Shown: positions 1 to 9,334 of the stretch, one piece after another | Layout: each line of letters opens with the position of its first letter | Numbering within the stretch: the first letter of the stretch is position 1 | NCBI GenBank assembly: GCA_023548195.1 | Contig: JAJHZJ010000496.1 | Location: 2,810,001-2,874,000, forward strand | Reading direction: 5' to 3' | Source: Bettongia penicillata ogilbyi | Lineage: Eukaryota > Chordata > Mammalia > Diprotodontia > Potoroidae | DNA: 64,000 nucleotides | Notes under the pieces: generated by a model | Told to the model about the DNA's origin: nothing | Databases searched by the model: none | The model's input: the letters and a program-made list of their open reading frames with translations, nothing else | Made by a program: the position numbers and the translations under genes

Positions 1-129
1 CATTGGCTGTTATAATGAGACACTTCAACTCCTCCACTCAGATGGGGGGAAGAGCGCCGCACACAAGTGTCTATCACAGCTTCCTGGGAGGAGTAAAAAA
101 AAAAAAAAAAGTGGAGGGGGTGGGAGGAA

Positions 130-164
130 GGGAGAGAGAGGGGGAAGGGAGAGAGAGAGAGAGG

Positions 165-244
<80 letters not shown>

Positions 245-264
245 AGGGAGGGAGGGAGGGAGAG
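130..264. repeat. (GA)n / (GGGA)n microsatellite
   Basis: An interrupted purine tract begins near 130. It becomes about 34 uninterrupted GA units from about 168 to 238, then shifts to GGGA units to about 262. The long pure run implies a polymorphic locus and a potential triplex-forming or GAGA-binding tract inside the CpG-rich region. Confidence 0.95.
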
Positions 265-714
265 GCGTGGCCTCACCGGCTCAAGAGAGCCAGATTTTCC
301 TGACCCACTCTTGCACCAGCCCTTCTTGGGGACGGGAGAGGAGGAGAGGAGGACATCTCACCCCTTTCCACCACCACCACCTCCACGCCCCCGGCACGTT
401 CGCCTGTTTTGGGGCTGGAGCTGCTACAACGTGCCTGAGCTTACAGCGAACCCGCGGGGGTGGGGGCTGTCAGAGAAAAGGGAAGAAATTCTATCGCTGC
501 GGAGCTGGGGGTGGCGGCGTTGGGGGGGAACGTTGCAGCAAAAAAAAAAAAAAAAAGACAGATTCTTCCCCAGGGATCGAACTGTGCTTTCGCCTTCTAC
601 ATCGGGGTCCACATCCCGGAGATTTTAAGAAATAATGATAATAAAGGCCATCATTCCCCAACCCCACGACTGTTTGCAGTGCTGGAGTAGCCTGGCCCGC
701 CGCAGCAGCCGGTG

Positions 715-723
715 CATATAAGG
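715..723 (+). promoter_or_regulatory. TATA-like motif
   Basis: The motif 'catataagg' lies inside the CpG-rich stretch, directly 3' of GC-rich sequence. It could serve as a TATA box, but the surrounding 730-787 segment has a diverged copy at 3770-3826. The motif may therefore belong to an old repeat, and the call is weak. Confidence 0.15.
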
Positions 724-796
724 ACTGATGGAGCAGTGGGGAGGGCATGGGGGTGGGATCGGCCTCCAGCAGTGGGCCGCACACGTCCGGCACAGG

Positions 797-828
797 GAAA
801 AAAAAGAAAGAAAGAAAGAAAAGAAGGA
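797..828. repeat. (AAAG)n simple repeat
   Basis: A purine run of A then AAAG units. Together with the A-runs at 95-110 and 539-556 it marks the left end as rich in slippage-prone tracts. Confidence 0.85.
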
Positions 829-1130
829 GCAATAGCGTAGGCAACAGAGGCGCCCAGGCCACTTACTAGGGCAAAGCTGAAATTTGCCTAAGCAACAGGA
901 TGGGGGTCAGCTCCCTACCCCTAGCCCCTTATTCACTGTCACTCGTGCATCTTGCCAAAGCTGAGAAAGGATGTCGGGGTGGACAGGGTACTGAGCCCTA
1001 GAATGGAAATTGACACCCACCTCCGCACTCTCCCCACCATCTGGGCCTCCAGTGCCTGCAGTTCCCCGGGGGGAAATGCCCGGTACTGGGGAGAACTCTT
1101 CTTTCAGACTGACGATCCAGGCACCAAGTA

Positions 1131-1795
1131 CCTGTGACAGGTTGACTAGTGCTCCTAACCTGGATTTAAATTTTTGTCCGCGTTTCATTGCTGACCTACA
1201 CAGATGGAGAGCGAAAGTTTGCCTGCCAGGAAGCATGCAACATACAAGGTGTAGGAGGGAGACAGAGTGTGTTTTTTAGCCAATTTCTCATCTGCATCCA
1301 AAATATTTACAGCGCTGCGCTGCTATACTGTGAGGCGGTTTGTGAAGCCACTTCCCCCTCACCCCTAGCCCCCAGCGCTGCTTCCCCTACGGCCCTGGGC
1401 ACACGAAAATGGAATGTTGCTTCCAAATAGAATTGAGAGTTTTCAAATTGTTACATTCTCCTTTGTTAGAAACAATCTCACTCGAGCCAAGTGCTCTGAA
1501 TGGCTTTGCTTGTACATAAGATAGAATACCAGCTTCAGAGTAAAGCACTTGAATGAGCAAGTGAATTTAAGTGAGTGAATGAAAAAGAGGTCTGGGCAGT
1601 TAGCTTAAATGTTTGCAATCTATTCATGGCATTCTAAAATGATATTCAGCACCCACTGTACTGTGTTTAATGTTGATATTTATAAAGACTAATAGAAATG
1701 ATAATGCACCCTGAATTTTGAAAGATTGATCCACCAGCTTGCTTGCCACCAAAATTCACTTGACTGAATTTTACCTTTCAGCCTGGTACCTGTTA
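1131..1795. other. No recognised feature
   Basis: Moderately AT-rich unique-looking sequence following the CpG-rich region. No repeat motif, exon-like frame or RNA gene is evident. A pyrimidine-rich patch lies at about 1350-1390. Confidence 0.5.
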
Positions 1796-1799
1796 TTAA

Positions 1800-2310
1800 T
1801 ACTAATAGTAACTTATAGTTAGATGACATTCTTTACAAAGAGCTTCCGCATGTATTATCTCTACCCACAATCCAAAGAATCCTAGGAGTTAGGCAAGTAC
1901 AGTAAAGTCATAGAATCAGATCTAGGACTAATGGGGACCTGAGAGGTCACTGAAGCCAAACTGCTGGTTTTATAGATGAGGTATCTGAGGTATAGGAAGA
2001 TTGAGCAATTTTTCCAAGGTAACAAAGCTAGGAAGTGGAGGAATTGGGATTGATATCACATCCATCCTTCTCTCCATTTTTTTCCTAAAAGTTTCATTCA
2101 ACAAATGTGTATTAAATGTCTTTTGTGTGTCAGATTCTCTGATAGATTTGAAAACAAAAATAAAAGCATTCCCTACCCTGAAGGGGTGTAGAATCCACTA
2201 GGGGAAGAATGATAGAGGATTTGGTGAGAATTGAGGTGTAATCACTTGCCAAAGGTCACATCACTAGCAGCTCAGTTCTAGAATCCAGGGCTTCAGACAA
2301 CCAGTCCAAA
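1800..2310 (-). mobile_element. MIR-type CORE-SINE interrupted by an L2 3' end
   Basis: 1800-2075 reads as a reverse-oriented MIR: 'tttatagatgaggtatctga' resembles the degraded 'tttacagatgaggaaactga' core. From about 2080 to 2215 the text changes to a reverse L2 tail ('caacaaatgtgtattaaatg', then 'cattccctaccctgaagggg'). The MIR then resumes with 'cacttgccaaaggtcacatc' near 2242. This suggests L2 sequence placed inside the SINE, or two abutting SINEs. Confidence 0.65.
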
Positions 2311-2505
2311 GTAGTTTCTGCTTGGAGAAAGATCTTCAAATTTGGAATCAGGGGACTTTAGAAGAAATTCCGAAGAAACTTGTTGGGAACAATATCTACA
2401 GTAAAGTGTTTTTTGGGGAGGGGAGGATCCCTCAGTTCCTTGTCTGTAAAATCTGGGAGTTAGGCAACCTGACTGCTAATGTTCCTTTGACCTCTACATC
2501 TATAA
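2310..2505 (+). mobile_element. MIR-type CORE-SINE, degraded
   Basis: 'ttccttgtctgtaaaatctg' near 2437 matches the MIR core 'tttcctcatctgtaaaatgg' in plus orientation, with the usual drift into a weakly conserved tail. Confidence 0.55.
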
Positions 2506-3190
2506 CATTTATTTTTCTAAGCTATTCCCCCACATATTTTTGTCACATGCAACAGCAGTCAGTGATGTCAGAAAGAGGTAGGAAATTGTCTTTCCTTCCT
2601 TATTCTCTCCCATGTCAATTTCCTATCTAGATCTAATTTGAGGTTAAAATATCAATGTCTATTTTGGAGAAAATAATATCACAAATTGAAGGGGCAGGGG
2701 TTCAAACAGAATTATCTTATATGGTATTTGTAATTTGTATTAAACGGAGCAATTAAAATGACCAGGCTTGAATTAGTAGCATATTTTTCCATTCCTAATT
2801 TTATTTGGAATATAACAAAACACAATAGCCCCCATCAAAAAGGACAGAACAAATCACTTCATTTAGAATTGAAATAACTCCTTTAGGCACCCAGGTTAGC
2901 ATATCAAAAATTATGGCTCTGGAAGGCACTAAATCATATTTTTATTAATGGCAGCAATTTTGGGGCCCTCTAAATAAGAGGATCAAGCTCAATAGACTTG
3001 TATTTACATTTCAGAACCCTGGGAAAAAGAATGCCATTTCACCCAGTCCATTCAGGGTCTACTGATGTATATTATCTTATACCTAGTCTCTGAGGTCTGC
3101 AGACTTAGTGAGGTCATTCTACCGCATCCCATCCCCAAAGCAAGCTTTTGCCAAGCCTCTTCCTTTCTGCCTCCATAATCCTGTCCAATC
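2505..3190. other. No recognised feature
   Basis: AT-rich sequence without recognisable repeat cores or coding signal. Confidence 0.45.
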
Positions 3191-3194
3191 CAAT

Positions 3195-3310
3195 TTATTT
3201 ATTAGGGACCCACAAAAAGAACTGGACAAGGTGCAAGGGATGGAAAGACAAAAATTTAAAACAAAAAAAACCAAAAACCATACAGCCTGTTTCTAAGGAC
3301 CTGCACGTTG
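3195..3310 (-). mobile_element. L2 3' end, degraded
   Basis: 'tttattagggacccacaaaa' followed by 'gggatggaaagacaaaaatt' follows the order of a reverse-oriented L2 tail (short target-like end, 'gggatacaaagacaaaa', then the 'ccctgccct' part, here lost). Confidence 0.45.
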
Positions 3311-3314
3311 TCTC

Positions 3315-3605
3315 CCTGCCCCTAGCATGTAGAGGGGGAGCTTCTTGAGGGCAGGGACCACGTTTTTGCCATTCTTTACATCTCCAGAGTTTAGCACAGC
3401 ACCTTAGGATTTAGAAGGACTTCAAAACCATACTTTGATTCCTTCCTCCCTTTTTAGTACCATGTCATGTGTTACCTTCCCCCATTAGAACATAAGCTCC
3501 TTGAGGGCAGGCACCAGTGTTTTTGGTTTGTATTTGTGGCCTCACACTTAGCACAGAGTAACACCTCACTAGCTAATAGCTAGTTGATTGAATACTGGGA
3601 GGATA
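3315..3605 (+). mobile_element. Two L2 3'-end fragments
   Basis: Two plus-strand L2 tails lie in tandem. The first has 'gagcttcttgagggcaggga' (about 3338) and 'tctccagagtttagcacagc'. The second has 'cataagctccttgagggcag' (about 3491), 'acttagcacagagtaacacc' and a terminal 'tagttgattgaat'. They could be two insertions or one internally duplicated tail. Confidence 0.8.
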
Positions 3606-3729
3606 CGTGTAAACATGAGGGTATGTGCTTTTATTTGGACTTGATGCATGATTGCTTTGGTATAGGGAACTTCCAGAAGGGAATTTTCTCTTCCAATGCA
3701 GATCAGCCCTTGCCCTGAGTCTCCTTCTC

Positions 3730-3830
3730 TGGGTCTTGAGAAGTTTCCTGACTTGCCAAGGGGCACATAGCCACTGGGGAGAGCACAGGGGTGGGATCAG
3801 TCTCCAAGCAGCGTGCCACACACTTCTCAA
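3730..3830 (-). mobile_element. MIR-like fragment with a sister copy at 733-787
   Basis: 'gacttgccaaggggcacata' (about 3750) resembles the reverse MIR core. The following 55 bp (3770-3826) align to 733-787 in the CpG-rich region at about 80% identity by eye, better than either fits MIR. It may be a local duplication or a MIR subfamily. Confidence 0.45.
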
Positions 3831-3853
3831 CCTTGACAACAGCTGCTTCTCTA

Positions 3854-3926
3854 AACATATACATACATGTAAAATATACATATGTACATATGTGAATATG
3901 CATATACATATATGAATGTGTGTGAC
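3854..3926. repeat. Imperfect TA/CA-rich microsatellite
   Basis: Alternating pyrimidine-purine sequence built on 'acatatgtacatatgtg'-like units, ending in a short GT run. Confidence 0.8.
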
Positions 3927-3944
3927 TATTTGCACATGTCTAAT

Positions 3945-4236
3945 GGGCAGTTAGGTGGTGCAGTAGTGCACAGAACACCAGGCCTGGGGTCAGGAAGACT
4001 CATATTCCTGAGTTCAAATCCAACCTCAGACACTTACTAGCTGTGTGAACTCATTTAGGTTTTCTTGGCAAAGATACTAGTATGATTTTCCATGTCCTTC
4101 TTTACCTCATTTTACAAGTGAGGAAACTGAGGCAAACAAGGTAAAGTGACTTGCCCAGGGTCACACATCTAGTGTCTGAGACTAGATTTGAACTCAGGTC
4201 TTAAGTCCCAGGTTCACCATTCACCTACCTGCCCTA
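3945..4236. mobile_element. Head-out inverted pair of MAR1 SINEs
   Basis: The left arm (about 3945-4052) is a plus-strand MAR1 head: 'gggcagttaggtggtgcagt', 'gagttcaaatccaacctcag', 'ttactagctgtgtgaac'. It switches abruptly to a minus-strand MAR1 (about 4053-4236) beginning 'aggttttcttggcaaagata' and continuing 'gaggaaactgaggcaaacaa' and 'cttgcccagggtcacac' to 'acctacctgccct'. Both tRNA heads point outward, giving a long imperfect palindrome. Confidence 0.85.
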
Positions 4237-4394
4237 AACAAATGTGGTTTCTCACCAAGGTAGAATACAACAAGACAATCATCTTCAAGGTTCCGGTATG
4301 CCTCCCCTAAGGCAGCCTAAGACCACATTCTAGTGTTTTTGCCGTTATGTTACACTTTTGACTCATACTGACACATATCAGTTTAGACTTTGTA

Positions 4395-4545
4395 TTACAC
4401 TTATTTGCCCTCATCAGCAAAATGAGAGTTCCTTGAGGGCAGAGACTATGTGGTCTCACCTTTGTATCTCCAGTGCCTTGAGTTGGGTCATGCACGTACT
4501 AGACTTTTGGTAAATGCTTGTTGAAATTGATTGAATTTAGTGATT
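4395..4545 (+). mobile_element. L2 3' end
   Basis: 'gagttccttgagggcagaga' (about 4425), 'ttgtatctccagtgccttga' and 'taaatgcttgttgaaattga' are consecutive hallmarks of the L2 3' terminus. Confidence 0.85.
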
Positions 4546-4554
4546 TAGTTCAAG

Positions 4555-4650
4555 ACATATGTAGAAAGCTGCTAGGCGCAAAGCACTGTGCTGGTCATTA
4601 TAGTTAGGATACAAGACCTTACTGTCCAGCTGAGGAGGCAGTTACAATGA
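4555..4650 (-). mobile_element. L2 3' end, degraded
   Basis: 'aaagcactgtgctggtcatt' (about 4579) is the reverse L2 tail. 'ggatacaagaccttactgtc' keeps the expected order. Confidence 0.6.
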
Positions 4651-4817
4651 TGAGAAAAAGAACTAGCATTTCTTTGGCATTTTATGATTTACAAATCACT
4701 TTATGTTAATTCATTTGATTTTCACAGCCAATCTATCAGATAGATGTTATTATTATCATCTCCATTTTATCAATGAGGAAACTGGGGTCAAAAGAGTTTG
4801 GATGACTCGCTCAGGTA

Positions 4818-5034
4818 ACGTTTTTAAATTTTATTTATTTTGTTTTTATTTATGGAATAAACAAGCATTTCCATAATGATATAATAAAAAATTTAGTTGC
4901 ACATGAAACTGCAAATCTATTACTTACAAATCGTTATTCTTTTTAAATATAGAAAAGAGCTATCATGTAAATTTCTTTCTTTTTTCTTTCCTCCTCCCCA
5001 CCCCAGCCCTAGAGAAGTCTACCATTACACAGAA

Positions 5035-5066
<32 letters not shown>

Positions 5067-5355
5067 GTGTGTGAAACCATTCTTTACATATTTCCATCTA
5101 TCAATTCTTCTTTTGGATGCAGAGAGCATCTTCCTTCATAGGTCCTTTGAAGTTACTTTGGGTATTTATAATAGTAAAAATGACTTAGTCACTCATGTTC
5201 TTGAAACAATGTTGCTCTTACTGTATACAATGTTTCTTGATTCTTCTCATTTTGCTCTTCATTATTTCTTGCAAGTCTATTCATGTTTTTCTAAGATTAT
5301 TGAGCTCATCATTTCTTATAGCACAATAGTATTCCATCACTATCACCTACCATTA
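4818..5355 (-). mobile_element. 5'-truncated L1, 3' end (reverse)
   Basis: It contains 'gttgcacatgaaactgcaaa' (about 4897) and 'tcatgtaaatttctttcttt', which I recognise as marsupial L1 3'UTR in reverse. These are followed by the reverse of the ORF2 C-terminus: 'atagcacaatagtattccat' near 5318. The 160-codon plus-strand frame across this element is antisense and not a gene. Confidence 0.8.
5035..5073. repeat. (GT)n microsatellite
   Basis: About 19 GT units with one GC interruption, lying inside the L1 3'UTR. Confidence 0.97.
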
Positions 5356-5411
5356 GATTTTGAACTTAGTTCTTTCTGACTTCCAGGACAGCCCTCTATC
5401 CACTACATCTC

Positions 5412-5690
5412 CCAAAAGACCCCAATGTGACGACCTCACCAATCAATTGAACTAACATGGTCAATTTTCAAATGGTGGTGATTTCAAAACAAAGGTTCTT
5501 TTATGGGTTGGGACTCCAACAAATTTTTAGTTCTTTAAATATTAATACTTATGAAATGCATAAATTGGATTGTAAGCTGCCAGAAGTGTGTCTCCTTAAA
5601 TGTATTTTAATTGATTTGGCTGACATTGGAGATTTAGTTGTTTACTTACTTATCTGCAAAGTTAGGAGGGTTATTCATTTGGGATAAGTT
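5412..5690. other. No recognised feature
   Basis: AT-rich unique-looking sequence between the split SINE and the next repeat. Confidence 0.4.
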
Positions 5691-5930
5691 TGCATAAGGT
5701 TCATAGAGAGCAAGGGTTCATAACTTGGAATTCCAGAACTTGGCTTTTTAAAAAAATTATATGTTTTAATTTTTTCAATCTAATTGGTTTCATTTGTAAT
5801 GCTATGTACCATGCATTTAGAAGCATGATTATGAGAAAGGGTCCAAAGGCTTTACCTGGCTGCCAAAGGTACAAAGATATGAAGAAAGGTGAGAAATCAT
5901 TGATAGGGAGACTACACCTTGGAGTTGATG
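5690..5930 (+). mobile_element. MITE-like interspersed repeat, copy 1
   Basis: It shares an ordered set of blocks with 9400-9570: 'ttcataacttgg', a T/A-rich centre, 'attggtttcatttgtaatgc' (about 5782), 'tgtaccatgcattta' and 'gggtccaaaggctttacctg'. The family is not identified; a non-autonomous DNA transposon is plausible. Confidence 0.5.
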
Positions 5931-6084
5931 TATTCCTGAACTACCACTGAGTCATTCCCTGTGTAAACTTAATTGGGTCAAGGCACCTTCCATGAATGGA
6001 AAAGAGAAGAGCCTCCACAGGGCTATCCAATTATTCCCCAACACATATAGCCACAAAGAATCCTATGTTTGGAGGGAACCTGAG

Positions 6085-6305
6085 ACATGTCTAAGATGCA
6101 GAGTGGAAAGGGAGATGGATTTGCATCAAAGGACCTGGATTCACATCCTATCTCTGCCACTTGTTACTCTGTGTGACCTTGGGCAAATCACTCACCCATC
6201 TATTCTCTTGCCCTCAATTTCCTTATATGTAAAATAAGGAAATTAGGCAAGATGATCCAAAAGGTCACATAAATCTGCCATACCATGTTTCTGGAATTAT
6301 CTGAT
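6085..6305 (+). mobile_element. MIR CORE-SINE
   Basis: 'ctctgtgtgaccttgggcaa' (about 6168) and 'tttccttatatgtaaaataa' mark the plus-strand core; 'gacctggattcacatcc' precedes it as the tRNA-derived part. Confidence 0.85.
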
Positions 6306-7010
6306 AAAAATAATTCGCATGAGGATATGAATATTCATTCACAATCATGAATATTCATTCTCTCTATTGGATGGTAAAGTATAAAGAAAATTTAGGGAGT
6401 GTTTCCCAGGGTCCCTTTCCTACTCCTTCCCCATGCCAGAAAAAAATGTCTCTGCAATTTGTCCCTCCACCCCTGAACATTTGCCAGCAATGACAATGGC
6501 TTCTGTCCAGGATCTAATTACTGGAGACCTGACTTGCCATTTAATAAAAAATGGCTGCTTACCTTTTGTGGGAGCAAAATACTAGAAATAAAGTGAGTGC
6601 TGGTACATTGGGCAATGGTTCAACCACCAGTGGGATGGAAATGTAATCCAAGGTTATTGGTATAATTGGGTCTTTATTGACAAAAGGGTATGAGAAGTTC
6701 AGAGAAAAATGGAAAGATTTTTATGAACTGAGGAAGAACAGGTAAGCCAAAAACAAGTAAACAATAGACACAAGGACCACAATAATGCCAGTGAAAATAA
6801 CATCTTACATGGCCCTGAGATTAGTTTCAATGACCAGTTTTGCTCCAGAAGAACAGTTGATAAAACACATTTCCTTCCTGTCATTGAAAAGATGGGTATG
6901 CTATGGGAGTGGAATGTCCCATATCTTTCTGTGGGTCAGTTTAGCTTACTTATTTTTCTTTGTTACAAAGGGAAGTAGGAATGAGAATATATTTTAAAAT
7001 CACAGTTATA
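6306..7010. other. No recognised repeat or gene
   Basis: Repeat-poor stretch. 6326-6360 holds a 14-bp direct repeat 'atgaatattcattc'. 6480-6560 contains mixed-composition sequence with 'ggatctaattactgg', of the kind seen in conserved noncoding DNA, but nothing proves function. Confidence 0.4.
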
Positions 7011-7225
7011 AAGGCACTGATACAATTTAAAATAATTAACATTTGTGTAGTGCTTTAAGATTTTGCAAAACATTTCACACAAAGTATCTCATTTGTTCTT
7101 CCCTACAATCCTATGAGATGTTTTATTATCCCTGTATTTACACAGGGAGAAACTGAGGCAGAGAATTGTTAAGGGACTTGCTCAGTGTCACACAGCTAGT
7201 AAGCATATAAAATAGGGACAGGTCT
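7010..7225 (-). mobile_element. THER1/MIR CORE-SINE
   Basis: It reads in reverse from tail to head: 'gtagtgctttaagattttgc' (about 7048), 'cagggagaaactgaggcaga', and 'gtgtcacacagctagtaagc' at about 7185. Confidence 0.9.
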
Positions 7226-7525
7226 ATACTTGTCATTTTATAGGTATGAGGAAATTGTGGACAAGGAAGCATCACCTACCAGTTCAGGTCAGAACCTTCT
7301 CTGGAATTTATAGAGAGTTACCCAGGGCTCTGAGAAGCTCAGTAATTTGCCAGGGTCACACAAAAAGGTGTCTTGTATACAGGTCTTGTATCAAAAGCAG
7401 GTCTTGTATACAGGTCTTCCTGGCTCCCAGGTCTGTTTCCTATCATCTGGACCGTACTGCCTCTCACAAATGATTGAGGTAAGATTTCAACCAAGGCCAC
7501 CAAGACTCCAAATATATTGCTTTAT
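7225..7525 (-). mobile_element. MIR-like SINE with internal triplication
   Basis: 'gtaatttgccagggtcacac' and 'ctggctcccaggtctgtttc' identify a reverse SINE. Between them 7369-7418 repeats 'ggtcttgtat' three times, twice followed by 'acag', and once more as 'ggtcttcctgg'. This is a small slippage expansion of the SINE head. Confidence 0.7.
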
Positions 7526-7794
7526 CCACTTCACTGCCCAAATAAAAATAAACTGACTTTGGATTAGGCTTAGGTGCCTAAGGAGCACCTTTAAAAGTGT
7601 ACCAACCTTGCCACATCTAAAAAGTAAAATAAAATAAAACATGTCAGATGCTACTGAGGTCAGACCACCATGAGGTGGGGATTGACCTAATGTTCACTTA
7701 TATCAAGGAGGAGGAAAGACTTTAGTGCCTCAATTTAGGAAGGGTCCCTGAAATCCACCTACCTGTTCTGTGCCTTTATATTCGCATTGAAAAT

Positions 7795-7945
7795 CTACTT
7801 CCTCAGGTGGCACAATGGATAGAGCACTGGTCCTGGAGTCAGAAGACCTGAGTTCAAATTCAGCCTCAGATACTATCTGTGTGACCCTGGGTGAAACATT
7901 TAACCCCAACTGCCTTTCCACTTCTCCTTCTTCCCCCAAAAAAAA
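7795..7945 (+). mobile_element. Short MAR1-type SINE with A-rich tail
   Basis: It has a complete tRNA-like head ('caggtggcacaatggataga', 'gtcagaagacctgagttcaa'), the core 'tgtgaccctgggtgaaacat', and a purine-rich tail with an A8 run at about 7937. It lacks the long 'tggcaaaccactcc' tail of full MAR1. Confidence 0.85.
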
Positions 7946-7984
7946 GAGAAAGAAAAGAAAATCTTTTCTTTCAAAGGCTTCAAC

Positions 7985-8185
7985 AAGAATATCATAATGT
8001 TAGAGCCAGAAGGCACGTTAGAGATTCAGTCTAATGGTTTCTGAAACCCAGAGAGGGAAGGTCATCAGTCCGAGATCATTTGTCTGAGATCACTCAGTCG
8101 ATAGGTGACAGCCTTCGGATTCAAGATGAGCTATTCAGTCTTCGAGGCCTGTGTCCTCTCCGCTGCACCACATTTCTTCCAACTA
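7985..8185 (-). mobile_element. MIR-like SINE, degraded
   Basis: 'gttagagccagaaggcacgt' and the run from 'gagatcactcagtcgat' to 'cctctccgctgcacca' follow the reverse SINE order with heavy decay. It has more CpG-like sites than its neighbours. Confidence 0.5.
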
Positions 8186-8389
8186 TTTCAGGTGCTAGAG
8201 GACATTCCTAGACTCTAAAGCCTTAGCTTATGAGGAAGAAGAATGATACTTCATGATTCATCATGAAAATAAACACAAGAACAGTCTGAAGTCCCAAAGG
8301 CACCAAGCCTGTTGAGCCTGATACAGGTTGTTGATGACATAGATATATTCCATGGCAAGTCTGATTTTTATCATTTTTAAAGTATCATG

Positions 8390-8610
8390 ACACTAGCAAG
8401 TTGCAGAGCCAGGAATACTTGTGTTCAGATCCTGCTTCTATCAGTTCCTAGCTGCACAATCTTGAAAAAGTCAATGAACCTTTCTGAACCTCTTTTTTTG
8501 ACTGTAAAAAGGATGCCTATGGTGTAAACCACACAGGGTCCCTGCGAGGGTGGATGAGATAATGTGCATAAAACACTTTCTAAATCTTAAATTGATCAAT
8601 AAATCTGTAG
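8390..8610 (+). mobile_element. MIR CORE-SINE
   Basis: 'gttcctagctgcacaatctt' (about 8446) and 'gactgtaaaaaggatgccta' are degraded plus-strand core. The terminal 'aaaacactttctaaatctta' is the MIR tail. Confidence 0.7.
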
Positions 8611-8744
8611 TCCTTGGGGAATGGTGGGAGAAACAGGTAAGGAGATCAAGGAAAACTGACCTTCTTGTAAACTAGTTAAAAACATGAAGTTAGCATCAGA
8701 TTGAAATCTCTTCAAGAAGAACCCATTCTATAGTTTCCCTTGTA

Positions 8745-8980
8745 GTACACAGCATGGAGGAATAGGGGCCACTTCTTGACTTAGGGAAAATCTGAGTTTA
8801 AATCTAGCATCTGATGCTATGTGATCCAAGCAAGTCAATTAGCCCTTCTTATGCTAGGTTTCGTCACTTGTAAAAGTGGCTAAACATACTTTCAGTACTC
8901 ACCTTATAGGGTTTTGTGAGATCGAGTGAGAAAAGGTACATAAATATCACCTATCATTATTACTAGCCTCTTATTAACAC
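8745..8980 (+). mobile_element. MIR CORE-SINE
   Basis: 'gatccaagcaagtcaattag' and 'tttcgtcacttgtaaaagtg' represent the core. 'ccttatagggttttgtgaga' and 'aaaggtacataaatatc' form the tail. Confidence 0.75.
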
Positions 8981-8989
8981 CCACGATTT

Positions 8990-9075
8990 ATCAATCAATC
9001 AACAAGCTTTAATTAAGCCATTAGTATGAGCCAGGCACTGTGCTCAGCATTGGGCACACAAAGAGAGGTAAAAAC
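8990..9075 (-). mobile_element. L2 3' end fragment
   Basis: 'caatcaacaagctttaatta' then 'gagccaggcactgtgctcag' is the reverse L2 terminus. It is lost after 'gggcacacaaagag'. Confidence 0.85.
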
Positions 9076-9334
9076 AGTTCGAATTTGTATATTTTTTCCC
9101 TGCTTTTTAAAAAGTATTATGGAGGAGAATCCAGATCTGTGACTTCATCTGTGCAGGGAAGCTCCGGCCACCGAGGCAGCTCTCTGTAACTTATAGTCTT
9201 AGACTCTTACCCATGGCTAAAGTGTCTTCACCATGGTCTCATGGCCAATGTGTCAGGAGACCATGAACTTGAACCCTCAAAACCACTGAGACCATGCTGC
9301 TTTTCCAACTGGTAACACTAGTCCCTCACCTTGG

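Larger units (their letters stand above)
1..1130. promoter_or_regulatory. CpG-rich region, possible promoter or 5' end of a gene outside the window
   Basis: Between about 260 and 860 I count roughly 30 CpG dinucleotides in GC-rich sequence. The rest of the window is strongly CpG-poor, as is usual for methylated marsupial DNA. Such a local peak is the signature of a CpG island and suggests a promoter or first exon near the left edge. No open frame here resembles a known protein: the 210-codon frame over 3-635 is mostly translated (GA)n. The strand and extent of any transcript cannot be judged. A GC-rich repeat is an alternative explanation. Confidence 0.4.
4655..5412 (-). mobile_element. MIR/THER1 SINE split by an L1 insertion
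   Basis: 4655-4817 is a reverse MIR ('ttattattatcatctccatt', 'caatgaggaaactggggtca', ending in the 'gctcaggtaac' core). It stops where L1 3' sequence begins. From about 5355 the SINE continues with its head: 'ttctttctgacttccaggac' and 'cctctatccactaca'. The order is exactly what remains when the intervening L1 is removed. Confidence 0.75.

Noticed and set aside
3..635. 210-codon open frame at the left edge
   Set aside because: The product is mostly Arg/Glu and Gly from the (GA)n and GGGA tracts; no domain and no coding-like codon use.
491..862. 123-codon minus-strand frame with a Leu/Phe-rich start resembling a signal peptide
   Set aside because: The hydrophobic stretch is translated AAAG and A-run sequence, so it is low-complexity rather than a secreted protein.
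4897..5379. 160-codon plus-strand frame
   Set aside because: Runs antisense through an L1 3' end and a GT microsatellite.
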